Below the pieces are notes generated by a model. The model searched no databases. It worked only from the letters and a program-made list of their open reading frames with translations, and had not been told where the DNA came from. Positions 24,657 to 32,766 of a stretch of DNA of 32,766 bases are shown here, piece by piece (position 1 is the first letter of the stretch; the number at the start of each line of letters is the position of its first letter). The translations under genes and the position numbers were made by a program. Source of the stretch: Fidelibacterota bacterium (lineage in GTDB: Bacteria > Fidelibacterota > Marinisomatia > Marinisomatales > SCKK01); NCBI GenBank assembly GCA_004124475.1, contig SCKK01000041.1:1-32766 (forward strand), in the 5' to 3' direction.

Positions 24657-27600
24657 TTACCTTATTGCCGTAACACCCACCGTAAAAATGGCACCCACAA
24701 AAGCCAAGAGCAAGGGCCAGCTTGTAGAGATAAACTGTTGTGCACTTGGGTCTTCAAACACGTGAATCTGGAATTCGTGCGATGTGGCTGCACCTCGCTC
24801 ATCAATGGCTGTGATAATAATGTCATTAACCCCTCTTTGGTTTATTCTTGGTTTCCATCTTAAAAGACCAGTTTTTTCATCAAATCTTGCATACTTGGGG
24901 AGTTTAACGGGACGCAATTTTACCTTGTCCCCGTTCAGGTCTTCCACTGCCATGCGGTAGCGATATTCAAAATTAGTAAGAGCGACAGGCTTTGGTTGGG
25001 AAATGACAGAGGGTGGCATATTAACGAACAATTTTGACTCTTGGCGATCTTCCGAATATCCATCTGAAACTTTAACCGAAAACAGTCTGCTGTTTATTTG
25101 GGAGGCGGTAGGAATCCATGTAATTTTACCATTCCGGGTGATTTGCATTCCTTTGGGTGATTTAAGAAGTTCGTAGGTTAATTTCTTGTCTCTGTTCTTA
25201 TCTTCTACCACAACCTTATACTTATAAATCTGATCCACACGAGCTGTTTTCGGTGGGGTTGAAATGATTGTGGGAGCATGGTTTACATAAAGGTCGAAAC
25301 TCTGTTCGTCTTTGGTGTAGCCATCTGACACTATGAAAGTAATGGTATGGGAATCATATTGTTTTAATGAGGGAGTCCATGTAAGAACTCCTGTGAGTTC
25401 ATCTACAAACATGCCGTCAGGAAAATCGAGAAGGGTATACCTTATCAGCGGCAATCGATCTACCAGAACTTTGGGCGGTTTACCTTTGTTTCCCTCAAAG
25501 AAGTGCCACAGAATATCTTTAATTTTTATCCACCTGCCACCGACCCTTTTTGTCACAACGATGAGTTGATCGTCTTCGTAAAAAATATCCTGTACGAATT
25601 TTTTAAGGTTCACACGAGCAACTACATTCTCTCTATCAGGACCCTTTTCATCAAACTCAATAAGGATGGATTTTTTACTTTTAAACTCCCCGATATATCG
25701 TTCGATATTTTCTCTATACACATCGTCTTCAACGGTTATTGCATAGACTTTTGTATTTTTGAAGTCATACACGGGGGTAACCTTTGCGAAGGTCATAAGA
25801 GAACCCTGATTCAAATCATGGGTGCCAATCTGGTAAGTGTACGGCTTGCCTACCGCAGCAAGAGTGGGCGGTTCGGAAATAATATGGATGGTAGCATTCA
25901 CGTAAAAGTCGAATGTTTTTTCGATGAAAACATGTCCATCAGTAATTTCAATAACTGCTGTAGAAAAGTCTAAATTCTCTTCAGTGGGTACCCACAGCAA
26001 TCGCCCTGTAGCGGGATCGATTCTCATACCAGGCGGCATTTCCACAGGATTATATCTGACCATGTCGAATTCGTTGGGCTCATAAGCTTCAAAACGAAAA
26101 TCCAACGTATCAAATAAGGAGACTTTTGTCATAGGATCCAAAGCCATAGTCAAAACAGGTGGATGATTAACGAATATAGCCACATGTTGTGTATCCGCTG
26201 CGATCCCATGGTTAACCACCACCACATATTTTTGCGTGTCTATTTGTGTGCTTTGGGGTGTCCATGTTACAAGACCTGTGTAATCCACCATCATCCCGTA
26301 CGGTGATTTAAACAGTGAATAATGGAGTTCCTGTTGTTTTTCTTTCGGTATTTGAACAGCTAATTGATATTGGTACAATTCATTCACAGATGCTTCAAAA
26401 ACCGGTTCGGACGTGATGACTACTTGACCGCGGGAGTAAAGTCTGAAAGATTGAACATCCCTGTCAAATCCATCTGACACGACAGCTCTGACACCGTAAA
26501 TATTCACATGGCTGTCATCGGTCTGCCAGGAAATAAAACCGGTTTGATCTACGGTCATACCTTCAGGTGATTTTTCCAAAGAATAGTGTAAGTAGGCATC
26601 TTCGTTTGCGTCGGTTACCGTCAATTGGTAGCTGAAGAGAGTCCCAGCTACAAACTCTGTAACCGGAGGAGTTGAAGTGATGACCGGAGGATCGTTGACA
26701 TAAATCCAAAATCGCTGATCCAGGGAAGCAAGCTCCGGAACAACCTGATACATAACAATGCTATCTTCTTCCGATATAATGATATCGACGGTTTCACCAA
26801 CCTTCATCCTGAGATTAAAAGACAATTCATAGGCGCCCAATTGTGTGTTGTCCGGAACCCATTCAATGGAGCGGGTTTCATAGTGGAAGTACATCCCTCG
26901 AGGGGGGGGGGTCAGCCACCGAAAGCTGAAGAATTCTCGGTCGTCTTCTTCGGAAATTGTGAATGCAAAGGTCTGATGTACCGGTAAAATATAAGAGGGG
27001 AGTATCCCAGGAGGCAGGGGAACGCCTTCCATGGGTACTGAAGGCGCCGGCTCCTCGATAATTTCTTCAATTTTTGTCTGGGGAATGTAAGTATCTACCA
27101 GGATTTCTTCTGGATATTCCGGGATAAGTCCGAGCTCAAAATAAAATATCTCGCTTTCTTTACCCGTCCACCCGCCGGCGATGACTGTACCTAAATAGAT
27201 ATCATCTACAATTTCAGGTAATACGGAGAATATCTGAGCCACACCGTTTGTTTCGTCCCCTGCTACGGAATAAGATTCCTGTAAGGGAATCATCCCCGTA
27301 CCGCCTCCATAGGCAAGCGTGACAATTCCCTGCTGACCGCTTACCAAAAGGAGATCTTGTCTGCCATCCTGATTGAAGTCTGCCTGTTTCAGATCGGAGA
27401 GAGGTCCTGCATCTATACCTAATTCACGGATATCGATGGTTCTATCAGATGGAGAGATGGAGACTACATGTCCTGATTGAAAGGGGATTAGAAGATCGTC
27501 ACGGTTGTTGTTATCCCAGTCAAGAGTAACTAGGGAATGGTACAACACTTCCGACATACCCGGTACCCGATAGAGAGCATCAGGACCGGAAACAAGAGTT

Positions 27601-28364
27601 CCTTCACGATTAATGAAAAATTGAACTCGCAACACATTTCTTTCCGGACTGAAAGCTATCAGATCTGATTGACCGTCTCTGTTATAATCCAAGCCTGCAG
27701 CGAACAGTTGCCCCGAACTTGTGTTGAATTTATCAAGGGTGATAGACCATTTTTCAATCAACTGTTTTGTGTCATCTATAGTGACAAGGGACAGAACGGA
27801 CAAGGTCCTCTCAGCGCCCTGGAGAGAAACGGCGAGTTCTTCTCTACCGTCTCCTTCCAGATCGATGACGACAAAGTTATTAAGAATCTGTGCCTGTGGA
27901 AGAGATGAGAGGGAAAGGGTAATGGCTGGGCTTTCACTAAACTCCCCCTGAACCCAATCAAATAGATAGATGACAGCTAGCGAAATTTCTTCTGCATCAT
28001 CGGTGAGGGCATTTACACCCACAACGAGGGTAGGTGTACCACTGCCGTCTAAGTCAGCCAGATGGGAGGTGACAATCCTGCCCCTGATATGCCTCGGGGT
28101 TTCGAAAAACCACAATAATTGGGGAAAGCCTAATTCATCAATCTCATAGTATCCGGTCATGGTAACCATCCCGCCCAACCGGCGTCCTTCCTCGAGGGTG
28201 AGGAATTCCACGAGATCATCATTGTCCAGGTCAAATACACCGTTCAAATGAGTGATCTGGAGGTCGGAAGCGCTAATCAATGAAATAAGGAAGAAATACG
28301 TAAATATTTTTATGCGTGTAAAGCATGTTTTTTCCACAGAAACGGGGATATAAAATTGCTTCAC
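24657..28364 (-). CDS. Giant secreted protein with FG-GAP-like propeller and seven Ig-like domains
   Basis: 1235 residues. A signal-like helix at 18-33 (KIFTYFFLISLISAS) suggests export. Residues 40-410 hold calcium-loop repeats of FG-GAP/VCBS type (DLDNDDLVEF, DLDGSGTPTL, DLEGDGREEL, DYNRDGQSDL, DWDNNNRDDL, DFNQDGRQDL), probably a beta-propeller. From about 460 there are seven Ig/cadherin-like modules sharing P-x-G-M-x-[VF]-D ... W-x-P. The fifth is interrupted by an unrelated Lys/Asp-rich insert at about 862-972. A C-terminal hydrophobic segment (LLLAFVGAIFTVGVTAI) may anchor it. A ten-base C tract encodes part of LTPPPRGM. The GTG start overlaps the upstream stop by one base (TAGTG), with GGAG eight bases before it. 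Probably a surface adhesin or stalk protein; the ligand is unknown. Confidence 0.8.
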   Translation of the reverse strand: MKQFYIPVSVEKTCFTRIKIFTYFFLISLISASDLQITHLNGVFDLDNDDLVEFLTLEEGRRLGGMVTMTGYYEIDELGFPQLLWFFETPRHIRGRIVTSHLADLDGSGTPTLVVGVNALTDDAEEISLAVIYLFDWVQGEFSESPAITLSLSSLPQAQILNNFVVIDLEGDGREELAVSLQGAERTLSVLSLVTIDDTKQLIEKWSITLDKFNTSSGQLFAAGLDYNRDGQSDLIAFSPERNVLRVQFFINREGTLVSGPDALYRVPGMSEVLYHSLVTLDWDNNNRDDLLIPFQSGHVVSISPSDRTIDIRELGIDAGPLSDLKQADFNQDGRQDLLLVSGQQGIVTLAYGGGTGMIPLQESYSVAGDETNGVAQIFSVLPEIVDDIYLGTVIAGGWTGKESEIFYFELGLIPEYPEEILVDTYIPQTKIEEIIEEPAPSVPMEGVPLPPGILPSYILPVHQTFAFTISEEDDREFFSFRWLTPPPRGMYFHYETRSIEWVPDNTQLGAYELSFNLRMKVGETVDIIISEEDSIVMYQVVPELASLDQRFWIYVNDPPVITSTPPVTEFVAGTLFSYQLTVTDANEDAYLHYSLEKSPEGMTVDQTGFISWQTDDSHVNIYGVRAVVSDGFDRDVQSFRLYSRGQVVITSEPVFEASVNELYQYQLAVQIPKEKQQELHYSLFKSPYGMMVDYTGLVTWTPQSTQIDTQKYVVVVNHGIAADTQHVAIFVNHPPVLTMALDPMTKVSLFDTLDFRFEAYEPNEFDMVRYNPVEMPPGMRIDPATGRLLWVPTEENLDFSTAVIEITDGHVFIEKTFDFYVNATIHIISEPPTLAAVGKPYTYQIGTHDLNQGSLMTFAKVTPVYDFKNTKVYAITVEDDVYRENIERYIGEFKSKKSILIEFDEKGPDRENVVARVNLKKFVQDIFYEDDQLIVVTKRVGGRWIKIKDILWHFFEGNKGKPPKVLVDRLPLIRYTLLDFPDGMFVDELTGVLTWTPSLKQYDSHTITFIVSDGYTKDEQSFDLYVNHAPTIISTPPKTARVDQIYKYKVVVEDKNRDKKLTYELLKSPKGMQITRNGKITWIPTASQINSRLFSVKVSDGYSEDRQESKLFVNMPPSVISQPKPVALTNFEYRYRMAVEDLNGDKVKLRPVKLPKYARFDEKTGLLRWKPRINQRGVNDIIITAIDERGAATSHEFQIHVFEDPSAQQFISTSWPLLLAFVGAIFTVGVTAIR
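26902..26911 (-). repeat. Ten-base homopolymer inside the giant surface-protein gene
   Basis: Ten consecutive G on the plus strand (ten C in the coding strand), encoding prolines at about residues 486-488. Tracts of this length are prone to slippage and could switch the protein's reading frame, or could be a sequencing weak point. Confidence 0.8.
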
Positions 28365-30148
28365 TATTCTTTCTCCCCTTCAGAAGAAGCTTCTACCCAT
28401 ATATATATTTCTTTGGAGAGAGACTCAGTTTTGGTAACCACCTGTAGTTCTATGTCCGTCTCTGAAATTTCAACGCGTTTTCCAGTTATTTCATATTCCA
28501 CATCGTAGGCAAATCTATGAAGACCCACTTGGTTTGATTTAGGCGTCCAGATTATTGATCGAGACGTGGGATCAAAGGTGGCCCCCCTCGGGAGGACGCG
28601 AGGTCGAAATGCACGAAACTTTTTCCCCTCTTCATTGTCGAGAGGTAGGGAGAACTCCATTCCTGAGGACAGCGTATCAGAAATTGTCGCATCTGGAGGG
28701 AGGGTTATAGTTGGTCCTGCAGGCGGTGTTTCTCCCTCTCTCATAAGAGACCTTAACTGGACTTTTTGAACTCTTCCGGCAATACCGGGTGTTTTGTCTT
28801 CAATCGCTTCTATAGGCTCTTCGGGTGTTGTGGATTCTTCAGCTTCAATTTCGCTCAATAACACTTCATCCTCTGCTTTCTGGTCAAGCGAAGTCAGCTC
28901 TATTTGCCTTACCTGTTTGAGTTGAGCCTCATCCGATTCCTCTCTTGCTTCCGTTACTTCTTCCACACTCACCTCTTCAGTTGTAATGAGGACATCTTCT
29001 AGCTCTTTTTTGTCCAATGAAGTAAGTTCAAGCTGCCTAATAGGTTTGGGTTGAGCTGATTCCGATTCTCCCAGCACTTTTTTTGCTGCAATAGCTTCAA
29101 ATTTCAGTCTACGTGCCTTCATTCCTCCTATTCCTAACTCAGCTCTTGCCAGAAGGATATCGTTCACATCCACGTTGGTAAGACTTTCAGTGGAAATGTG
29201 AAACAATCCGGCAATCGTAGGATCTAATGGAATCAGGTTAATGGAATCAGCGGACAGGTACAAAGCGGAAGCTGACCCATCGTGGAAAGGAAGGACCACG
29301 TCCAACTGACCATCCTGATTTACATCGGTGGAAGTGACGGAATATGTATTAAGAGTCGTTCGAGATTCTATCAGGGATGCGACGATTTTTTTATATGACA
29401 TCTGTTTTGAGAACCGGCCTCCAGTATTCTCGAATACTTCAGTAATTATCTCCTCCATTTCCTGAATTACAGCAACTAAATCCATGAAACCATCCTGATT
29501 TTTGTCTGCTATGGATAGGACTATCCGACCATACCCGGAGGCAAGCTGTTCGGAGGTAAGGGTTAAGGATACCCGGAGTGCAGATGGATCAACGGAAACA
29601 TCCAGGGTCAATAGTCGAATCTCTCTGATGGGACTTCCCAGGGCAATAGCAATCTCATCCCGTCCATCGTTATCAAGATCAACGACAGCAAGGCTGGTAG
29701 GGTGAAGGGAAAGTTTTTCTCCGGAGGGTTTCCAGGTAATCGATGCAGATTGTGAGAAATTACCGTTTACCCAGGAGAAAAGTTGAACTAATGAGTGAGT
29801 TTCATCGGATCCAAACAGGGGGTAGTTTTCAGCGACGGTGATCTCAGGTATTCCGTCGCCATCCATATCAGAAATGCCGACTCCGGCAATGGAAACTGGA
29901 GAATTGTAACGCCAAATTTCCGTATGCTCACCCAGGTCGTCAATCTCATAGTAGGCGGCCACTTTCGGGAAAATATCTTCCAGGTCTGCTTTTTCAAGGC
30001 TTAAGAATTCACTGAACCCGTCGCCATCAAAGTCATAAGTTCCATTGATGGTTAAATAGGACCTCTCAGCTAAAACGATAGTGCTGAGAAAGCAAAATAA
30101 TATGGGAGCAGACAGAACGGCTTTTGCTGTGAATAAAATTTTCTTCAT
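28364..30148 (-). CDS. Secreted FG-GAP-like repeat protein, paralogue of the downstream giant protein
   Basis: 594 residues from the ATG at 30148, which opens a clear signal peptide (FTAKAVLSAPILFCFLSTIV, then LAE). An open frame upstream to 30403 has no such logic. Calcium-loop repeats YDFDGDGFSEF, DMDGDGIPEI, DLDNDGRDEI, DKNQDGFMDL and DVNQDGQLDV form the N-terminal half and match the N-terminus of the downstream gene. Then comes a Glu-rich region with two clear copies of an [IV]-R-Q-[IL]-E-L-T-S-L-D motif and one degenerate copy, and one Ig-like module (PRGATFDPTSRSIIWTPKSN). No C-terminal anchor is seen. Stop and next start overlap, so the two are co-translated and their products probably act together at the cell surface. 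Confidence 0.8.
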   Translation of the reverse strand: MKKILFTAKAVLSAPILFCFLSTIVLAERSYLTINGTYDFDGDGFSEFLSLEKADLEDIFPKVAAYYEIDDLGEHTEIWRYNSPVSIAGVGISDMDGDGIPEITVAENYPLFGSDETHSLVQLFSWVNGNFSQSASITWKPSGEKLSLHPTSLAVVDLDNDGRDEIAIALGSPIREIRLLTLDVSVDPSALRVSLTLTSEQLASGYGRIVLSIADKNQDGFMDLVAVIQEMEEIITEVFENTGGRFSKQMSYKKIVASLIESRTTLNTYSVTSTDVNQDGQLDVVLPFHDGSASALYLSADSINLIPLDPTIAGLFHISTESLTNVDVNDILLARAELGIGGMKARRLKFEAIAAKKVLGESESAQPKPIRQLELTSLDKKELEDVLITTEEVSVEEVTEAREESDEAQLKQVRQIELTSLDQKAEDEVLLSEIEAEESTTPEEPIEAIEDKTPGIAGRVQKVQLRSLMREGETPPAGPTITLPPDATISDTLSSGMEFSLPLDNEEGKKFRAFRPRVLPRGATFDPTSRSIIWTPKSNQVGLHRFAYDVEYEITGKRVEISETDIELQVVTKTESLSKEIYIWVEASSEGEKE

Positions 30149-30455
30149 TTTTCTGTATGACCAGTTAAAAGAAGAAGGTATGCGGAATTGCGGATGGAGA
30201 AACTCCAATCCGTCTACTACACTGCTTACCCTTACCTCTCTCAAGCCTTTGAATATATTGGGAGACTTTCTCAAAATCAAGAAGAAATAAATGCTGAAGT
30301 TCCCCCAAAATATTGGCGGAGGTTTTACCCGAAACGATGATCTGCCAGATTCTCCCTTCATTCCCTTACTATGTGTGATGTTGTCCCAATGCGAATCCAT
30401 CACGCCAGCTGGCGGCTGGATTGTCCGGTTTAGGTATAGAATATTTTATTATGCG
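30149..30455. other. Spacer upstream of the surface-protein operon
   Basis: About 300 bases between the divergent surface-protein and LacI genes. The long minus-strand open frame here has no signal or family match and is probably non-coding leader. CGCCAGCTGGCG at 30403-30414 is a perfect 12-base palindrome of GC-rich type. No promoter pair was convincing. Confidence 0.4.
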
Positions 30456-30467
30456 AACAATATTGTT
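30456..30467. promoter_or_regulatory. Perfect palindrome AACAATATTGTT
   Basis: A 12-base perfect dyad flanked by CG and TG, so the CGAAC half-site of the stronger palindrome at 30490-30511 is partly repeated here. It could be a second, weaker operator. Confidence 0.35.
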
Positions 30468-30489
30468 TGATTTTTCCCCTCTCATAAAT

Positions 30490-30511
30490 AATATCGAACT
30501 GGTTCGATATT
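30490..30511. promoter_or_regulatory. Candidate LacI-family operator
   Basis: Perfect ten-base arms AATATCGAAC and GTTCGATATT around a two-base centre (TG), ending 22 bases before the lacI-like ATG. This is the size and symmetry expected for a LacI-family dimer site. It is placed to control the regulator itself and, from the divergent side, possibly the surface-protein operon. Confidence 0.65.
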
Positions 30512-30533
30512 GTAATCATACACCAAAGTACTC

Positions 30534-31091
30534 ATGGGAATTACCATTAAAGACATTGCACAAATTGCTGGAGTTTCGACTTCCACCGTATCATTGATCA
30601 TATCAGGTAAAGGTTATGTGAGTGGCGATACGAGGGAAAAAGTTCGGAAAATTATTGATGAGTATAATTACAGACCCCTTCGTAGCGCCAGGCAATTAGC
30701 CTCGAATAAAACAGGGAACATTGGATTCATAATTTCCGATGTACACCTATCCCGGTCAGAAGCATTTTACTCGCGTATTTTATTAGGCGCTGAAGTTGAA
30801 GCCGTAATTTGTGTAAATGATACAACTGCTCTGGGATGTCTTCAACAACTCAGAGAGCAAAGCAGAAGAATTCCGGAAGATATAGCCGTCATTGGGTTTG
30901 ATGATAATTATTATGCAAGCGTGATGCACCCCCCCCTATCTTCTATCTATGTTCCAAAAGTCGAGATGGGGATGGCTGCGATGAAGTTACTTAAGGAACG
31001 GATTGAAAACCGCAAGCAGTTGTGTCAGACTCGTGTTATCCCAGTAAAATTAGTTGTCCGCGAATCAAGTATGCAGAATCATATCATATAG
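30534..31091 (+). pseudogene. LacI-family regulator with in-frame internal deletion
   Basis: 185 residues instead of about 335. The N-terminal helix-turn-helix and hinge are intact (TIKDIAQIAGVSTSTVSLII, then YRPLRSARQLAS) and the effector domain begins normally (NIGFIISDVHLS). Near residue 90, at about 30804, GAEVEA jumps to VICVNDTTALGCLQQL, which in the family lies about 150 residues further on. The C-terminal lobe then continues to its usual end (IGFDDNYYASVMHPPLSSI, with an eight-C run at 30929-30936). The sugar-binding cleft must be destroyed. DNA binding could survive, so a constitutive repressor is possible. Function is doubtful but the reading frame is kept. Confidence 0.8.
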
Positions 31092-31106
31092 AATTAAAAA
31101 GCGTGA

Positions 31107-31784
31107 TCAGGCTTCTACAAATTCGGAGTAAACTCCATCCAGAAAGTGCCTCAACGCTTTTGCAGCCTTTTCCGCTGCATTCAAAACCTTTTCCTGGACC
31201 TCGTCAGTTGTGCAGTTATTCTTTAGAATGTTCTGTTCGACCTTGCGGTGGATAAGGTCAGCTACTTCGTGAACAGTAAAGAACGAAACGGTCCGGTCGT
31301 CGTCAATCCCATAGAAACGTTTTAATCCCTCCCGCTTCGTTTGGGAGACTTCAGGAATCTGAGACTCATAAGCGTAGAGGGCAGCGAGACCTTCCAGGTA
31401 ATTTTCGCTTTGGGTGAGTGATTTTAGCATCTTCACCGATTCACGGGTATTGTGAAGTAGATTCGCGTTTTCCACTTCTTCACGGCTAACGCCAAGTCCT
31501 TCTGCAAACCGGAGCCATAATTCAGGGTGGTTTTCTTCACCTGCTTCCTCTTCCACAAGGTTTTCAAGCAGCATCTGGCGGAGTTTCAGATCATCGCAGT
31601 GAGAATGGACGGCGCTGACGTAGGTGGGAAAAGCGTGAACCTGTGCGAAATACTGTTTAGAATATTCCTGGATTGTCTTCAGGGGTAGTTCACCCCGATT
31701 CCACATCTCGTAAAATGGATGGGTAAGCATGCTGTGTTGTTCAATGGTATTGTCTAACTTTTTTAAAAAGACTTTTGCTTTCAA
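31107..31784 (-). CDS. CADD-type self-sacrificing para-aminobenzoate synthase
   Basis: 225 residues from a TTG at 31784 with a perfect AGGAGGT nine bases upstream. An ATG reading from 31844 lacks such a site and adds 20 unrelated residues. All residues I recall as essential in Chlamydia CADD are present at a constant offset of two: the cleaved Tyr27 (here Y25 in HPFYEMW), Tyr43 (Y41), metal ligands Glu81 (E79), His88 (H86), Glu142 (E140), His174 (H172), Asp178 (D176) and His181 (H179), plus Tyr141 (Y139) and Lys152 (K150). CADD makes para-aminobenzoate for folate from its own tyrosine, using a dimetal centre and oxygen. The gene is a single unit; folate partners are not adjacent, though a DHFR-like gene lies at the other end of the window. 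Confidence 0.92.
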   Translation of the reverse strand: MKAKVFLKKLDNTIEQHSMLTHPFYEMWNRGELPLKTIQEYSKQYFAQVHAFPTYVSAVHSHCDDLKLRQMLLENLVEEEAGEENHPELWLRFAEGLGVSREEVENANLLHNTRESVKMLKSLTQSENYLEGLAALYAYESQIPEVSQTKREGLKRFYGIDDDRTVSFFTVHEVADLIHRKVEQNILKNNCTTDEVQEKVLNAAEKAAKALRHFLDGVYSEFVEA

Positions 31785-31976
31785 TGTTGTTTTACCTCCT
31801 ATTGTGTGATGTTTGGGAAAATACCTTTCGCATAGATTAGGCACATAGAACTGTATCAGGCAAGGGATTTAATCCCATTTTTTAATGATGATAGATCAGA
31901 ATGGAACAGGCTTTTCTTTTGATCAAAATTATCATAATCTTCCCGCCAAAAATTTGAATAAGGAGGAAAAGTATTC

Positions 31977-32639
31977 ATGGCACATTTAAAGAAAGTTGAA
32001 GTATCGAAACAATCCTGGGATGCACTCAGACCGGACCTTCTTGTTTTGGGTCTTTTGGAAAAGGAAGAATTGTCCTGTTTTTATAAGGAAGTGGATGGTG
32101 CTTCAGGTCAGGTCATTTCGAACTGCCTTTAGACGGGTGATTTTTCGGGTAAACATGGAAAAACAGTGATTCTCTATTCCGGCGGTCGAGCTCGGCGCCT
32201 GCTTCTCGTGGGACATGGGAAGCGGTAAGAATTTTTGCTGGATAAACTGAGGCAGGCAGCCGGATCTGCCATCAAGACAGCACAAGCCAGGAAATGAGAA
32301 TCTTTAACTGCGGAAGTTTTCAGACAAGACGGATTGAATGAATCCGATTCGGTAATATTGATAAACAGTCCGGATAAAACTGGGGCAATTCGAGGACAGA
32401 TAATTGCAGAAGCAGGCTGTTTTGTTCGGGACCTTGTTTCCTATCCAAGTAACGTGGTTACTCCCAGTCGTCTCGCTTTAGAGGTGAGAAAAATTGCCAG
32501 ACAAAGCGAAGTTTCCTGAAAGGTGATGGATAGGGATCAATTCACCAAACTAGGGATGGGCTCTTTTGCGTCACTGGTGAGAGGAACCGATGAGCCGCCA
32601 AAATTCATATTGCTGACATACAATGGCAGCAAGAAGGAC
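31977..32639 (+). pseudogene. Leucyl aminopeptidase (M17) pseudogene with four in-frame stops
   Basis: A good start (AAGGAGG upstream of the ATG at 31977) opens a frame that matches the N-terminal half of PepA/M17 aminopeptidases: SWDALRPDLLVLGL, TGDFSGKHGKTVILY, RLLLVGHGKR, AGCFVRDLVSYPSNVVTPSR, LGMGSFASLVRGTDEPPKFI. It is broken by TAG at 32130, TAA at 32226, TGA at 32295 and TGA at 32517, all in one frame, with no obvious frameshift between them. Homology stops at YNGSKKD (32639), just before the catalytic metal-binding domain, where an insertion sequence begins. The catalytic half is missing, so it cannot encode an aminopeptidase. Confidence 0.88.
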
Positions 32640-32766
32640 CTAGTGCTTAGTGTCATAAGTTAGCGTAATGTTTCGATAGCCCCTTAGGGTAGACTTTTCT
32701 TTTCGTCCACTCAAATGGAGCGGCATCTTGGTTGTACACCTCTACAAAGTCGTCAATAGCTTGTCT
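32640..32766 (-). mobile_element. End of an IS630-type insertion sequence, truncated by the window
   Basis: Aminopeptidase homology breaks off at 32639 and a transposase reading frame on the minus strand begins its stop at 32653, so the element's end lies within about 32640-32652. IS630 elements insert at TA, and a TA is present at 32641-32642. The terminal repeat cannot be confirmed because the other end is outside the window. Confidence 0.6.
32653..32766 (-). CDS. IS630-family transposase, C-terminal fragment
   Basis: The last 37 codons of a minus-strand gene that enters from the right edge and ends in TGA at 32655-32653. The translation includes AIDDFVEVYNQDAAPFEWTK and then KGLSKHYANL. 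The IDxFIxxYN ... PFxWTK pattern is the end of the DDE transposase in many IS630 elements. Catalytic residues lie outside the window. Confidence 0.7.
   Translation of the reverse strand, partial: RQAIDDFVEVYNQDAAPFEWTKRKVYPKGLSKHYANL

Noticed and set aside
30149-30403. 85-residue extension upstream of the FG-GAP paralogue
   Set aside because: A clean signal peptide begins at 30148 and the upstream residues show no domain or conserved pattern.

Overview
The window looks like chromosomal DNA from an uncultivated Gram-negative bacterium. Lipid A genes (lpxB, lpxK and a DUF374 acyltransferase) point to an outer membrane. Long secreted FG-GAP/Ig-like proteins, the lpx gene order and scattered short GC-rich palindromes would suit the FCB superphylum, for example a Marinimicrobia-like lineage. 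That placement is inference only. No rRNA, tRNA or CRISPR array was seen.

Layout. 1-1384: start of a minus-strand gene, a dihydrofolate reductase-like gene and an alpha/beta hydrolase. 1640-5419: four envelope or secreted proteins (an SRPBCC protein with a triplicated C-terminal repeat, a PEBP/YbhB protein, a transglutaminase-like lipoprotein and a His/Glu/Pro-rich secreted protein), then a saccharopine-dehydrogenase-like remnant. 5757-14285: a one-carbon/methylated-amino-acid block. Two tandem homocysteine S-methyltransferase paralogues on the plus strand converge on a tightly overlapping minus-strand operon. In transcription order that operon is a damaged APC permease, a damaged M20 peptidase, a dimethylargininase-like hydrolase, a T-protein-like aminomethyltransferase and two PYROXD2-like FAD oxidoreductases. 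14286-17053: a spacer, a frameshifted kinase-fold (DUF6206-like) gene, and arsM with its arsR. 17610-24640: typA, a small membrane protein, and a lipid A cluster (Gfo/Idh oxidoreductase, ICMT-like methyltransferase, lpxB, DUF374 acyltransferase, lpxK). 24657-30148: two tandem secreted paralogues with calcium-loop propellers and Ig-like domains. 30534-32766: an internally deleted LacI regulator beside a 22-bp palindrome, a CADD-type para-aminobenzoate synthase, a leucyl aminopeptidase pseudogene, and an IS630-type transposase end that runs off the window.

How the genes may work together. The 5.7-14.3 kb block reads as uptake, hydrolysis, oxidation and methyl transfer for an N-methylated amino acid or peptide, but its uptake and peptidase genes look broken. 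One of its two homocysteine methyltransferases has lost all three zinc cysteines. CADD and the DHFR-like enzyme both feed folate, the C1 carrier such a block would need. The window is also rich in decay: three genes carry in-frame internal deletions, two carry frameshifts, one pseudogene has four stop codons, and one remnant is only a C-terminus.
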